The notes: generated by a model from the letters alone, not told the origin. DNA of 64,000 nt from Dactylis glomerata (GCA_007115705.1 QXEO01000434.1:682001-746000); one strand, 5' to 3'. Shown: positions 1-12,251, numbered from the stretch's first letter. Numbers and translations: made by a program.

Positions 1-971
1 AGCGCGAGAGTTTCCCCTCGGCATGTCCTCTCCACCACCCAAACATGGCTAGGGATGCCACCAAGATGACGATGCCACGAAAGACAACTCGCAAGCACCA
101 CACCATCCATATTACCATGGCCCCGGCTAGCACCAGAACCACGGGTTCGCCCCACAACCGACATGGTTCCCACCATCCAGTGGCATCCTTTATATTGCAC
201 CCGTTGAACGGAAGTCTCCACCTTGACTAGACTCACGACACATAGGAAAAGGCCGGCACTAGCTTCAGCAGAGGGACACCAAGCATAACGGAGACAACCT
301 TCTGTGACGCCGGAAAGTTGTGCCCACAACACCCCCATGATACTGCCCGTCGACAACCATCGCAGAACCCTCCTGGCACTGAGCTAGCCTCAACAGGTGG
401 CCAAGGGAGGAGTGCCCTGCCACATTAGGTGGGATTAGGTATTGGCCCGCTAGGTCCAGATCGGACCCATGGTGGAGCTGGGAAGAGGATTAAACCTTTT
501 TTTTTATCATTTTGCACTAGAATCAATCTTTTTGAGGGGATATTCACCACATGAATCATGAATGGATCGAGGCTTCAATGATACACAAGCTCACATTAGA
601 ATTTTTTAGATTGTTTTACTTTTTAATAATTTAAGAATTCCTCTGGCCCAGAGATCTGGTCCGTGCGGCTAGAAGGACACCAACAACTATCGTCCGCTCC
701 TACTCATGCGCGACACCAGAGCCTCAATGTCGCCGGAAGGGCAGATGTGCCGCCGCCAGCTGCCACTGCCCCGCGGAGGGCGCAAAGCATGTGGGTAAGG
801 GAGGGCTGCCAGCCCAAGTATGGCCTCACTCTGTTCGTCAAAAGTTGATCTTTACTTTGTAGAAGAATTTGGATCACCAGATAACAGCACCCCACCACAA
901 CTGCCACCACAGTCACCAGTATGACGATTACGGTGAGGGAGACCTTCGGTCGGCGTGATGGCTTTTTAATT
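1..971. other. No recognisable gene; flank of the CACTA element
   Basis: I see only short open frames without family resemblance. A C-rich stretch (1-480) and a GC-rich stretch (660-930) could be eroded gene or transposon pieces, but no domain or splice structure could be established. Confidence 0.5.
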
Positions 972-1190
972 CACTGGTGGAAAAAAGGCATTCAATCCCG
1001 GTTTGTAAAGCCCATTAATCCCGGTTTTCGCAACCGGGACTAACCATGCGGGATTAAAGGCTCCAGCCTTTAGTCCCGGTTGCTTACGAGCCGGGACCAA
1101 TGGTCCTCCACGTGGCCCAGAGCATGTGCAGCGGCTGGAGGACCTTTGGTCCCGGTTCGTAACAGGGACCGGGACTAAAGGTCCATTCGG
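972..1190. repeat. Left subterminal repeat array of the CACTA element
   Basis: Several copies of CCCGGTT(G/C) and its complement AACCGGGACTAA occur in both orientations within about 220 bp. This arrangement is typical of CACTA subterminal regions and is mirrored at the right end of the element. Confidence 0.75.
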
Positions 1191-1336
1191 AATAAAATTG
1201 TATTTTCTGTTTCAGAATTTCTGTATTATCTTTATTTCTTTATTTCTCTATTTCTCTATTATCTAATCTTCTCTATTCTCATATCTCATATCAAATTAGA
1301 TACTTATAGCTCTCACTCTATATCTCAAATCAATTA

Positions 1337-1555
1337 GGGCGACTTCTTTTCAGCTTCTCCGGTGGCTTCTAGAAGAAGCTTCTCCCCACCAGTTTCTCCC
1401 AGAAGCCCAGACCCCAAATTTGTTTTGGCTTATATTTTAGTTATGAATAGACTAAAATATAAGCCAAAACAATTTTAAAATTTGGGCTTCTAGGAGAAGC
1501 TGGTGGGGAGAAGCTTCTCCGAGAAGCCGCTGGAGAAGCCGAAAAGAAGTCGCCC
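1337..1555. mobile_element. Palindromic MITE (Tourist/PIF-Harbinger-like) nested in the CACTA element
   Basis: A 219 bp near-complete inverted repeat starts GGGCGACTTCTTTTC and ends with its complement. The arms continue almost to the centre, so the single strand would fold into one long hairpin. It is flanked by TTA on both sides (1334-1336 and 1556-1558). A 3 bp TTA duplication is the signature of PIF/Harbinger-derived Tourist MITEs. No coding capacity. It lies inside the CACTA element, so it either inserted later or was carried along. Confidence 0.75.
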
Positions 1556-2022
1556 TTACAAGTACTTGTGGTCCTCACTTCCCGGTCGGTCACCCATCCT
1601 CACACTGCTCCACCCTTAGCACGCTTAACTTCTCCATTCCTTCCCTACTAGCTTCCAAGACTACGCTCGCGACTTGTTGATAGTTGTATGCTACCAATTC
1701 TATTAACCTGTACACTTTGGTAATATATAATATTACTTTTTTAAATTCCAAATAAATTCACAAAATAAGAAACAATGATTACGAATAATAAGCACCAATG
1801 AATTTCAAATAATATTTATATATAATTTAATTATTAATTTTTAGATGATTAAAATATTCAAAAAAGCCAAAATACTTGAAAAATCACAAATTCGAAAATT
1901 AATAGACTTTGTTAACCGAAACAAAGGGAGTATATTTTTCCAAACATACTCATCCAACATGGCTCAAATGAAGTACATTTTCCAATTGCTCATCCAACAT
2001 TTTTCCATACATAATCATCCAC

Positions 2023-2757
2023 CTAATTATTAAGGTTAAGATGATCAACATTGCTATTGTAGCCCTTTAGCTTCCAGAATCTCCTAGCTATCTCAAAGCC
2101 TAGGCGAGCGTCTAAAGCGGCATATTTTAGTTGGTTCAAGCTCAATGGAACTTTTTCCCAACCAAAAATTAGTTCATCTTCTTCATCATCATCTTCTTCT
2201 TCTTTTTCTTCTTCTTCTCCCTTCTTCATGTACTTCTTCTCCTTTTTCTTCTTGTCCTTTTTCTTCTTGTTGTCCCTCTTCTTCTTCTCAAGATGTGTCC
2301 CAATAGTAGCATTGGCCAAATCATAGAGACTCGGCGTTGGCTTGCTAGTGGGGTTTGGGACAACTTATTGAAGATCATACGCGGACGGAATAACAATTCC
2401 GTATGGCCTTAGCTTGCGCAGATCATTGTCGATAGCCGCACCACAAAACTTGATGGTGGTGTCCTTCAAGAAGTCCTTGAGTAGTTGCGGCACGCCATTG
2501 GCCTTGCAAATTTGAAAGACCAATATCTCGGACTCCACCGAGAGTTGAAGGACGGCGGCACGTTGAGGGTGCGCGTGAGTGGTGAACTCACAGTCCAAGC
2601 CCACGCACTTGACTGGTGCGTCGTCGAGGAACCGGCGCTTGACCATGCGGATCCACTTCTCCACCCTCGAAGCACGGAGAGTCTCCGTGATGGTGAAGTT
2701 CATCTCTTCGATGACCACGTAGTAGATCCGAGAGCGGGGCCAATGTTGCTCCTCCAT
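2023..2757 (-). pseudogene. Captured 3'-5' exonuclease (WRN/DnaQ-like, DEDDy) gene with a nonsense codon
   Basis: Reading the minus strand from an ATG at 2757-2755, the product begins MEEQHWP and contains the three Exo motifs of the RNase D/WRN exonuclease fold. Exo I is VGLDCEFT (Asp and Glu), Exo II is AAIDNDLRKL, and Exo III is QLKYAALDARLG (Tyr and Asp). The frame is open except for one TAA at 2367-2365, between Exo II and Exo III; the same frame then continues to 2023. A run of about 50 Lys/Glu/Asp-rich residues sits between Exo II and Exo III and looks like expansion of GAA/AAG-type codons. The gene lies wholly inside the CACTA element, so it is a transduplicated host gene. The upstream in-frame extension to 2913 is probably not coding. 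Inactive as read, unless the stop is an assembly error or is removed by splicing. Confidence 0.8.
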
Positions 2758-3048
2758 TGTCGTCGAGGGAGAGAGAGCTCGCGGGCGCCGGCGGTATGTG
2801 GTGATGTGTGGGAGAGGTTTTGGGGAAGAAGAGGCTAGGGAGATGTTTTGGGGGAAGAAGATGATCAAATATGAGTGCTTTATATAGTGAAAGAGGGAAG
2901 ATGAGGAGCACACCGGCGTTGATGTGAATGCAAGCGAGTTTCAAGGTCGCCGGCGCCGGTTCCCGATCGTCGCTCGTAATGTCGATCGATATCCGAAGCG
3001 TCGTCTGATCGATAACTGGCGTGAAGTGGGCGGTTCGTTTAAACGGGT

Positions 3049-3308
3049 CATTGGTCCCGGCTCGTGGAATGAACCGGGACTAAAGGATGACCTTTAGTCC
3101 CGGTTTGTGCCACGAGCCGGGACTAAAGGCCCATGGGACATTAGTCCCGGCTGTTAGATGAAACCGGGACTGAAGGTCCCTTTTGAACCGGGACTAATGC
3201 CCCCTGGCCCACATTTTTAAATGAACCGGGACTGATGGACCCTTTAGCCGCGGATAGAATTTGGTTCGGGACAAATGGGACGAATGGAAGCCCGTTTTTG
3301 CACTAGTG
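3049..3308. repeat. Right subterminal repeat array of the CACTA element
   Basis: Repeated TTGGTCCCGG / CCGGGACTAAAGG units in alternating orientation precede the terminal CACTAGTG. They pair with the array at 972-1190. Confidence 0.75.
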
Positions 3309-4243
3309 ACTGTTGAATCCACGAGCTGGAAGAATATCTTTGTTGACGTTCATATCTAATCTCTAGCGTTCAGGATGAGGTGATGCTAGTGAGGACGCCA
3401 TCGCAGGAGTTAGGGAGAGTCTTCTATAGGACTACGTACCGGCGTACCACAGAACCGTGAGCCAGGGTAGCAGAGGAAGGGAGGTTTGCTCAAGCAAGCC
3501 AGGGTAGCAGAGGAACTGAGGAAGGGAGGTTTTCTCAAGCACTCACAGCAGTAGATGATTTTCTCTTTACAAAAAAGGTTGATGTGCACAATATCCCTGA
3601 ATGCACGAAGTATCAGAGAGGAAATTTTGTCCTTGCACACAAGATTGTTTATCTTGCCGAAACTTGCTAGCATAGGACATAGTTTAACTTGCACACGACT
3701 GAACCTGCTGGCATGTGCTAAATCAACCAAAAGCAACGCACCGGCATATCTCGCCATCTTCTTCCTTAATCTTTTTTTTTCCTTCTGTTAGCTATCACGA
3801 TCAACTTAATTCTTTGAGTTCTAGAGAACATATCGGCTTGCCTAAATCCAAACTCCATCTTCCATGAAAAATCCAATATGTATATCTTGCGAGAAAACCC
3901 TTGCATATAAAGTGCTCAGAAATAGTTTCATGATCACACTAATACCCATTAGTAGAATCATGCTAATTTTCATTTAGAAGGGGCCAATAAGGCTAATTTT
4001 TACCAAAAAAATCTGTCAAAATCACACTTACCTATACAATTTTCCTTCATGCCAGTATATTGATGTGCCAATGCATACAATAACTGTTGTCCGTCTTTGA
4101 GCTTCTACTACCATGTAAAAACTACAGAAAGAAAAACACGCCCAAAATTGCAAGTGATAGTGATTGGCCACCGTTATGTGGAGATGTCGTGTTTTCCTTC
4201 ATGCGACGGAAAAGGCGTGCTTATTCTTAGAGCCATTTTAAGG
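3309..4243. other. No recognisable gene
   Basis: AT-rich sequence with no supported coding frame. The only structure noted is a short tandem duplication at 3461-3542. Confidence 0.5.
3461..3542. repeat. Two-copy tandem duplication, unit about 37-45 bp
   Basis: The segment starting GCCAGGGTAGCAGAGGAA and ending CTCAAGCA occurs twice in a row (3461-3497 and 3498-3542). The second copy has an 8 bp insertion and a few changes. Confidence 0.7.
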
Positions 4244-4350
4244 TACGCCCTTCGACCCATATTATTTATCGCTAATATGAATATATCTAGACATATTCTA
4301 GTGCTAGATACATCCATATTTACGATAAGTAATATGAGTCGAACGGAGTA
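4244..4350. mobile_element. Stowaway-like MITE (Tc1/mariner-derived)
   Basis: About 103 bp of imperfect palindrome (4246-4348) flanked by TA on both sides. The right arm ends GTCGAACGGAG, close to the usual Stowaway end CTCCCTCCGT, and the centre carries mirrored ATGGATGTATCTAG-type arms typical of grass Stowaway families. The left arm has diverged. Confidence 0.65.
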
Positions 4351-4351
4351 C

Positions 4352-5537
4352 ATCAAATTATTCCGAACCATTTATTTGTGCTGATCCAATTGTTCAGATT
4401 CGCAATATGACAATTAGTGTAGTAGTCCTTAGTATATTTACATATCAAGGACATTTTGGATAGTTAACTTTTGAAATCATGCGGCCAAGGTTTGCGTGTG
4501 AAATCATCATCTAGCGAACAGCCCAGCACCGCATGGGAAAAACCTTGAAAGAAACGCGAACAGATGCTGATGTACTTCTGTAGGTGCATGCAACCATAGT
4601 TCAAAACATAAAAAAGCTAAAAGCGGCAGGACATGCTCCGCACAACCAGCGTCCAAAAAGGATAAGATTTCTAAAAGAGTGATCAACGAGCAGTGTCAAG
4701 CTCACGCACACGTTCATTTAAAAAAATATTCATAGCATTAAAAAAAGGTTCAAATATTTTATTGTTCATTACTTAAGAAATTGAGTTCATGGTTCAGATT
4801 TTAAAACATGATTTAAAAAAGTTTATATTGTCAAAATTGTTTACTGGGCAAAAAAGGTTCAGATTTAACAGGATAGGATGGGTCGACGCTCATGTTGGAC
4901 CGATACAGCTGGTCGAGCGAGCGGACGAAACAGGCGATAAAACAATCTTTTTATTTATTAATGATATTGGTGGGTAATTTGATGTCTTATCTGAGATCAA
5001 AATCAAAACTAAAAGTATAATAACATTGGACACCACTTTCAATTTAATAGTATAGACTACAAAATACAAATTATATCAACTAACTAGCTAGGTAGATTGA
5101 TGCTACTCCACAGGCGAGTCGAGCGCGCGGAGGGCAGCGGGGTGCAGCGGTTCGTATGGTGCGGATGTCAGGCGTTTCGTACGTGTACGCGCGGAGGATC
5201 TCTCGGGCCGTTTTTGTCAGACTTATAGGAGTATGTATATGGGTCATTTTTCCTTTGTAAAGGTGTTCTTTTTTATAGTGGTACCAAGGATTTCTTAGCG
5301 AAAAGACACAGAAAAATTAAGAAATAAGGGATGAAAAAAAACCGAGGCGGCAATTTGACGAGGTCGATAGGCTGCATGTCAAGAGAAATAGGTTAGTGGG
5401 TTTAATCTTCTTAGTTATATATAGGATATGAACCAAAGAAAAAACATCTTATTGGATCATAAACATTGTCAAATACATGCTCAAATGGACAAAATACTAG
5501 GTTATGACGACTTTATTACAACTTATATATTACATTC
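4352..5537. other. No recognisable gene; 3' flank of the neprosin-domain gene
   Basis: AT-rich, no supported frame. The 3' UTR of the minus-strand gene ending at 5538 presumably lies in the last few hundred bases, but no polyadenylation site could be fixed. Confidence 0.45.
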
Positions 5538-7794
5538 TCATACCAGATCGCCTGGTCCACCATAGTATACATGCATGCCGTAGTTATCAACTCCATAACC
5601 ACCAGAGGTGTACTTGGATAAAACGGTGCTACCAGGATGAGCTTTATTGTTATTTGGAGTAACAAGCTTGTTGTTCCCATCTACAATTAGAATATTTTTC
5701 ATAAAAGCTGCTTTTTTATATCCTTCGTTAGCAAAATGTCCACTACCCATTTGTGGAGAGTCTGACGAAGCTGTTGGTCCTTGAACATATCCTCCCCAGT
5801 ATGCAGAATCACCTTTCTTTTTAAGATAAGTGAGCAATGAACTTGGCCAATATCCAATTGGTGTATTGTTTTTACCGTACGCCACCCACCAATTCTTAGT
5901 CTTTGGGTCCTAAATAAATCAAGATGGTAGGTAAATGATTGCTCAAAATGTAAAAGGAATTCACTTTTAAATACACATGGTTATGCACAATTCCCATTAA
6001 TGTTGTTTTAGATATTGTTGGCACGCCTTTGTTATTCCTCTTCTGAAATAAAATACACATTAATCCACATAAAAAGTTTAAATTATAAAATTGGTGGGTT
6101 ACAAATGGTTTGATGTTTTTCAACATTTATGGTGATCATTAAATATGTATTATTAATGGTAGCTAACTATTAAATCATTCAAAGGCGTGCTCTTGGCGAT
6201 TTTGTAAACATGTGTCAAAAGATAGCATGAGAGTGTAAGATTATAGGGACCGAAATAACTTGTGATTAGATTAATTAGGTCAAGTTATATTAAGTGCAAA
6301 AAATTATGGAATAAAATAAATAAATTTAATAATATTTTGCATGTAGACTAGCTAGTACATATTCCCTCCATTCAAATTATCATGACTGTAGAAGTCGGAG
6401 TTTGTGAAGTTAACAAAGTCTATAGAAAAAAATTAAACATCACAATATAAAATTAGCATTATTATAACTATCGTTAAATGTGATGTACACATGTAAGTAT
6501 TGTATATATTGATATTTTTAGCATATACTTGGACATACCTTATAGAGTTTTACTTTCAAGAAAACTAAAACACAAGGTTGTTTGAAATGTAGAGAATATG
6601 TAAGGAAATATAACTTTAGGAACAACATAATACCTTGAAAATGAGCACATTTATCACATATTGTGGGCCATTATATATTGAAACAGGACGTATTCTTCCT
6701 CCAAGAACAAAATTGTGGTTAACTTGCACAAAACCAGGACAACTGTGATCCTCACATGATTGGTTTAGTGCGCCAAGTTGCTATTACATGAGCAAATGTT
6801 AGTAAAAACATATTTGGAAGTATAAATTTCCCACTATAAATATTTGTAGTTAAAAATATAACATGTATTTAATAAAATATAAGAGATTACCCAACCAATA
6901 TGGAACCTAGCAAAGCTATCACCACTCGAGCTTCGAGATACCACAGAACCAGCACCTATCCCATCCGCCAAACCAATTTTTCCTCTATTATTAATTTGTA
7001 TCCATGATGCACTATCATCCTTATTATTTTTCTTCACCTTGGGCTCATGAACACTTATAGTAGCCCTTGTTCCATATACATCATCCCAATAGTATCTGAT
7101 TCCTGCCATCTACAAGCCAAAGAGTTAGTCTTAGGAGATGACCAACATAATACTAAAAACATATAGGTAGGTATATATAGTTAGTATATCATATTCAACT
7201 AATATAGTTTAATATGGCCAATTGAGAGATTTATACGAATACATATCAAACCACCCAAGAGAGTGTTAGTAGTCTTACTAAATATAATAAAATTCCTTCC
7301 CCAATGTTGCAAAAAAAAATCATACATATTAGTGTGAAATTATGGAAGGTACAATATCCAATATATTATCTAGTCAATCCTGTAAATTATTACTCTAAGG
7401 GTACATTACATTTCTTGCATGGTGGTTACATGTACCAAAATTAAGTCTTTGCTATTTGTACATGTTTGGTTAAACGCATGAGACCTCAACCATGCTATCC
7501 ATACATAAAAAAGGCTTCACAATCATGCATCTAGAGAAACCCAAATCCGGTTGTTTCTTTAGGTCAGACACATTCATGACGCAGAATTGTGGACATGTAA
7601 TGTGGCCTCTCAAAGTTCAGGCAAATAATAGTCAAAACCAAAATCAAAGCCATCAAACCTACCAACCCACCAACCAAAATGCTCGCAAACAAAATACGAA
7701 AACAACATAAGTTTTTCAAATTGTTTGGCATGTCTTGTGCGGTCCAAGCCCCAACAGGTCTGGCTAATGGACTGGTGTAGTAACCAAATGGTTG

Positions 7795-7845
<51 letters not shown>

Positions 7846-10800
7846 CACAGAGCTTAAAGTCCCATTCTATAAGAATTGCATTTATAAATCTCTAGATTTT
7901 TTTTAATCTTACACCGCTCATTTGGGGTTTAGAAGTTAGCATCCAAATATGAGTTGCATTTAAATTCACCTTTAGAATTTAATCTGATTATTAATATAGT
8001 TGGTAGTGGTTTTCTACTAAGTAGATTATATATTAGAATTGCACACTAGTCCACATCAATTAAAGGAGTCAACCCATGATAATGATACCATTGCAAAATG
8101 TATGGAAAATACTTACCTCTTGTTGTGTATCTCGAGTGATCACTTCTTCAATACTGTGCGCAGCTATTTGGTTCATTCTATTATGTCGTAGTATTGGAAC
8201 AGTTCCTATTGGGCAATCAACAATAGATGGTTGCACTTGTGAGAAGGCATATCCCAAACCATCTTCAATATCTAGTCCATCAGGAAAAGAACTTGGTTCC
8301 ATCTGTCAAGCAGAACTTGATCAACATATAATCAATTAATGACAATGCAGCACAGTGAGTTGTATATTTTATAGAAAAATAGTGGAATAGCCACCTGGCT
8401 AGCTATACACCCTCAATCAGCCATTGGATTACTCTTATAGTGTATTTTTTACCGTTCATCTAAACTGATGGTGTTAAAATTCTTTCTCTCCCGTTCGGGC
8501 CACCTCCTGCACTCCATTGTCCCCACCCCACCTGGTACATCCCCGCACACCTCCTACCCGCATTCCACATTTCCACCCCTCATTATCTCATTCTTCTCCA
8601 CCCCCACTTGCCCCTTTCTTCACACCGAGATCTGCAGACACATCGCTGCCCATTGTCTCTACTGCACCGTGGTCTACGACCTACATGGATCTCGCCGGAC
8701 ACGGCTTGGCCTCTCTCCACTGCAATCCACCACCCCCCGTCCCCTTCTTCCCAGGTGAGGGCATGTCCTGCTCACCGTGCTTCCTCCGGCCTTCTACCAT
8801 TGGTTTTCTCCACGCCCCAATCTAACCCCACCGGATCCATCCCCACACCAACCGGCCATCAAGGTCTTTTTCTCTTATCATCGCCTGGCCAGCCGCTACC
8901 CCTCCGGCTCCATCCCCACACCTCGGTCGACTTCTTCAATCCCAATGCCGGCCTACCTCTTGGTCCCTCATCGCCAGTAGATTGTTTAGAACTTAGGATC
9001 CTGGTAATGGAGGTCCAGGTCGGCCTGCCCCTCGGGATGCAGAAATGATTCTTTCCTAGCCTTTTTTCTAGATCCGGATTTGTTTCAACCAATTATTTAT
9101 CCCTGGATTTTCTACGACCTGCAAGGATCCCGCCTCTCCTCAGAAGCTAGTTACTGTACAACTTTTCAATCTAGAGTATTTATCTAGCTTTTGTTTGCAG
9201 TTGTTGTTCTGCAGCCTATATTTGGTTTTCAAGCAAGGTTTTTTTCGTGGCACAGTTGTTTTCAGAGCATGGAAAGTAGGGATGTAGAAGGTTTTTTTCG
9301 TGGCACAACTGTTTTTGGAGCATGGAAACTGGAAAGAGATGTCCAACGATATGATCTTCAATGTCCTCTGTTTGATTCTAACAATCAAAGCTTTATCCAT
9401 TACGGCAGTTGATTGTTTGGTACTGAATACTACTTGGTTCATTTCCGTTTTGAGCATGGTCCATATTACTACTTGGAAATGATTTTTTTCTTTCTCAAAA
9501 TTATTGGTCGGATTGCTAAAAAGAGGTGTTCACTGAGCTGGAATTTGGCAGCTAGCTATGATGGAGCACACTTCTCATCACCTCATCTCGAGCACTCAGC
9601 AGGGAAACTGAAATTGGTTTTGTTGTTTCTGTAATGGATTATTAAGCTGAAGTGCTGAACTTAAATTGGTTTTGATGTGATCAGAAATGGCCGATAGTTT
9701 TCGGTAACCCAACACTCTTGTCAGATGCGGCAGCTGGCAAAGTAAGATTAGCTAGCTTGACCTTAAAAGATTAGCTAGCTTGACTAGAAACCCGTCGCTC
9801 CACGAACTTCCTTTTTTCCCTGCCTTTCCTTGCGGATGCATATTACTGCATGGCACTAGAAGTGTGTCGTTTTGGATGATGTTTTTTTTGGATCTTTTTG
9901 AAATCAACATTTTGAAGTCTTAGGAAATTTTGAAAGAAATCTTAGATGTAGATAGTGATAACTTCTACTACCTGTGTGCAAAAAACAAATGCGAAAAATT
10001 ATGTATTCTAGTCTGTGTAAAATGAAAATCAATCAGATCTAAGATAATGAACGGTGTAAAATTAGAAAACAATCAGATTTTTCATTATTAGTTATTCTAT
10101 TTGTAGTTTCGCATCAATATTTTGGAGAGCCGCAGAATACATCATTGTTAACATCAAGAATTTTTAGATTTTTTTGAAACTTCAAAATGTCAGTTTTAAA
10201 AGAAATTCAAAAATAGGCTCCATGGAGCCTGCCCTCTACACACCTTTTTTTGCATGGGACCGGCATTATTTTGTGGGCAGGGCCCATCTTGTTTTGTCAG
10301 GGCACATGCAAGGTCTTAGGCTTCTATTATGTGACTGCTCCTATGACATGCATAGTTATCACCCGGGCTAGCAAATTTGCGTCAATTATATATGTGATAA
10401 ATGTAGATATATATTTAGTTTTATTTTGCAAAGTCCAAAATCTAGTCTTAGATTTTTTTTCAATCTCTTTAATAGGTTGACTTATATTGTTGGCATGGTT
10501 CTTGAATTTCTATTTTCATGAAACTTTAAAAACATTTGAACCATTGAACTTGTAGATAGCAAGTACCTATGAATACATATATATGGTGTAATTTATTTGT
10601 TTTGAAATGTATGTGGGGTAATTTAGTTCATCAACAACAAAGCACATACTATGTCAAAACGTTTATTGTTGCACATTAATTATAATGTTTATCTAGGGAA
10701 GCTGGATTGGGGCACCATGGTGCCCAAGCCCCATACCCCATATACATACGAGTTTTTATTATAATATGCATACCCAAGGGTATACATACCTAATATATGT

Positions 10801-11593
10801 ATACCCAACTCATACATATCTAAGATACACATACTCAATATATGTATCCATATTATGTATATATATATATATACTTTTCACATATCTTAGGTATACATGC
10901 CAAAAAATACCTCAAGGGTATAAATACCTTATTCATGACTACTAGGTATATACAATTTGCACATACCCTAGGTATTTACAAATCATCAGATATTTTGTTT
11001 GTATTGAACATGGTGCCTAGGCACCATGATGCACCGGTTATTTTACGTTAATTTAGCATGTAAAGGATAAATACAATATAATCAAACAATAAGGGAGTAA
11101 CACAAGATAAGATATGCCATAATATAACTCAAACACATATAACTTAGAATGATATATTTTCATAATCTGAACATACCAAACATTTACATATCCAAAAAAT
11201 TAGGACTCATTGATGAACGAAAACCTGCATTCGCATCAGTTGTGGCAAACCATGAACATATATCTTGTACTTCAAAAATTAATATACCTGTATTTTGTGG
11301 TCTTTCAACAATGGGTGGTCAAAAGCTGGTTGCAGATTCACGTCGATGCAGTTATAGGAATCTCCATCCTCCATCTGCTTTGATGTTTACAAATAATGTT
11401 AGCTACCAAAAATTATTAAATATAAAAAAAGATAAATATTATTTATTCTCACCCGGATGTTTTTATCCGCTCTTTTATATGAGAAGATCTGGGTAGTATT
11501 TTCTGCTTGTTTAATAGATCTTATATCACTTCCATTGGTGAGTACAAGAAGATATGACATAAGGGTCACTCTAATAGCTTGCCCTCCTTTCAT
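5538..11593 (-). CDS. Neprosin-domain (DUF239) secreted protein, six exons
   Basis: Exons on the minus strand are 11593-11453, 11374-11288, 8302-8117, 7109-6891, 6780-6634 and 5909-5538. Every intron is GT-AG and phase 0, and the frame stays open for about 383 codons, close to the family's usual 400. Exon 1 has a short hydrophobic stretch after MKGGQAIRVT, a plausible signal peptide. Exons 2-3 match the N-terminal activation region (QPAFDHPLLKDHKIQ, then DCPIGTVPI). Exons 4-6 match the catalytic-type domain: ISVHEP, CPGFVQ, DPKTKNWWVAYG, IGYWPSSLLTYL, WGG, PQMGSGHF and the C-terminal YYGGPG. Neprosins are plant glutamic peptidases that cleave after proline. The Glu usual in WGGEV is Tyr here and the AGW..P..YGD segment is altered, so activity is doubtful. 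An Athila-like element sits 664 bp upstream of the ATG. The function of most plant members is unknown. Confidence 0.85.
7798..7843. repeat. (AT)n microsatellite, about 23 units
   Basis: Uninterrupted AT/TA dinucleotides inside the third intron of the neprosin-domain gene. A candidate length-variable marker. Confidence 0.95.
9237..9343. repeat. 53 bp tandem duplication, two copies
   Basis: The unit starting GGTTTTTTTCGTGGCACA and including AGCATGGAAA occurs at 9237-9289 and again from 9290 to about 9343, with a few substitutions. Confidence 0.75.
10701..11037. mobile_element. Possible foldback/MITE-like element
   Basis: The ends carry imperfect inverted repeats built on GCACCATGGTGCC (10712-10724) and GGTGCCTAGGCACCATGATGC (right end); about 20 of 26 compared positions agree. 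Between them are degenerate repeats of a CATACCTAAGATATG-like unit. No target duplication was confirmed, so the class is unknown. Confidence 0.4.
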
Positions 11594-11759
11594 TCTAGAA
11601 TCCTGTAATGAACAATCCAAAATATCCGTGTATATGTAGTCTTTGGAGCCTAACATTCATTATGAGTTACTGACAAACCATTTATGGTGTAAGGACCTAA
11701 TTTGTTGCATGTGTACAAATGCCTATTATTAAATAGAAAAAGATATGGTACATATAGCA

Positions 11760-12207
11760 TTATGTTCTACTTGTTATAATAATTTAAAGAAATTAATATA
11801 GTATAAAATATATCATGTATAACATAGAGAGAATCGTGCACCAATTCCAAAAAAAATGTTTTCATTGATTGCTCTGCATTTATTGTACTTCATTATTCCC
11901 AAATATATGACTTACAATTGTATTAATTTCAAGCAATTAATATCATTCAAAATATATCATGTATTTAATGTAGAGCAATATCTTGCAATAATTCCAAAGG
12001 AAGCAGTAATTTCCATTGATTGTTCTTATTTTATTCTACCTCATTAGTCCCAAATATATGCATTGTCTTCTTCTCATTATACTAATTTTATGAAACTAAT
12101 ATATTATGCATTTAATGGAGACCAAATCTTGCACCAATTCCAAAGGAAAATGTTCTTTTCATTAATTGCTTTGTTTTTATTCTAGTTTTATTTTTCCCAA
12201 ATATATG
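11760..12207. repeat. Three degenerate tandem repeats of about 147-151 bp
   Basis: Units end with the shared string CCCAAATATATG at 11909, 12060 and 12207, giving spacings of 151 and 147 bp. Each contains AATTCCAA(A/G)(A/G) and TTCATTGATTG-like blocks at matching positions. The array is AT-rich and sits between the neprosin gene's ATG and the Athila-like insertion, where its promoter would be expected. Confidence 0.75.
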
Positions 12208-12251
12208 CCATTATAGATTTCCAAAAAAGCAAAATAGATGTTAGTAGGGAA

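Larger units (their letters stand above)
972..3308. mobile_element. Non-autonomous CACTA (En/Spm-type) transposon
   Basis: The left end begins CACTGGTGGAAAAA and the right end, read in reverse, begins CACTAGTGCAAAAACGGG, the usual CACTA terminal motif. Both ends are followed by many direct and inverted copies of a short unit of the type ACCGGGACTAAAGG, the subterminal repeat array to which CACTA transposases bind. No transposase is present in the 2.3 kb, so it must be mobilised in trans. It carries a broken exonuclease gene (2023-2757) and a nested MITE (1337-1555). The flanking 3 bp, ATT on the left and ACT on the right, do not match perfectly, so the exact ends or the target duplication have mutated. 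Confidence 0.75.
8303..11287 (-). other. Large second intron of the neprosin-domain gene, filled with repeats
   Basis: The intron runs from the donor CAG|GTATAT at 11287 to the acceptor TTGACAG at 8303, about 3 kb. It contains a C-rich block (8468-9060) with gene-like composition but no recognised protein, a 53 bp tandem duplication (9237-9343) and a foldback element (10701-11037). The C-rich block may be a transposon-borne gene fragment; I could not identify it. Confidence 0.65.

Noticed and set aside
2588..2944. Other-frame open reading frames over the exonuclease start
   Set aside because: The exonuclease motifs lie in a different frame; these are shadows of a GC-rich 5' region.
966..3311. 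3 bp target duplication of the CACTA element
   Set aside because: Flanking ATT and ACT differ at one base, so a duplication cannot be claimed, although the terminal motifs are convincing.
6361..6400. Stowaway-like end (TATTCCCTCCATTCAAATTATCA)
   Set aside because: Resembles one Stowaway arm, but no matching inverted arm was found nearby; at most a relic.
8468..9048. C-rich open frames in intron 2 of the neprosin-domain gene
   Set aside because: Overlapping Pro/Ser/His-rich frames in all three phases reflect composition. No domain or consistent exon structure.
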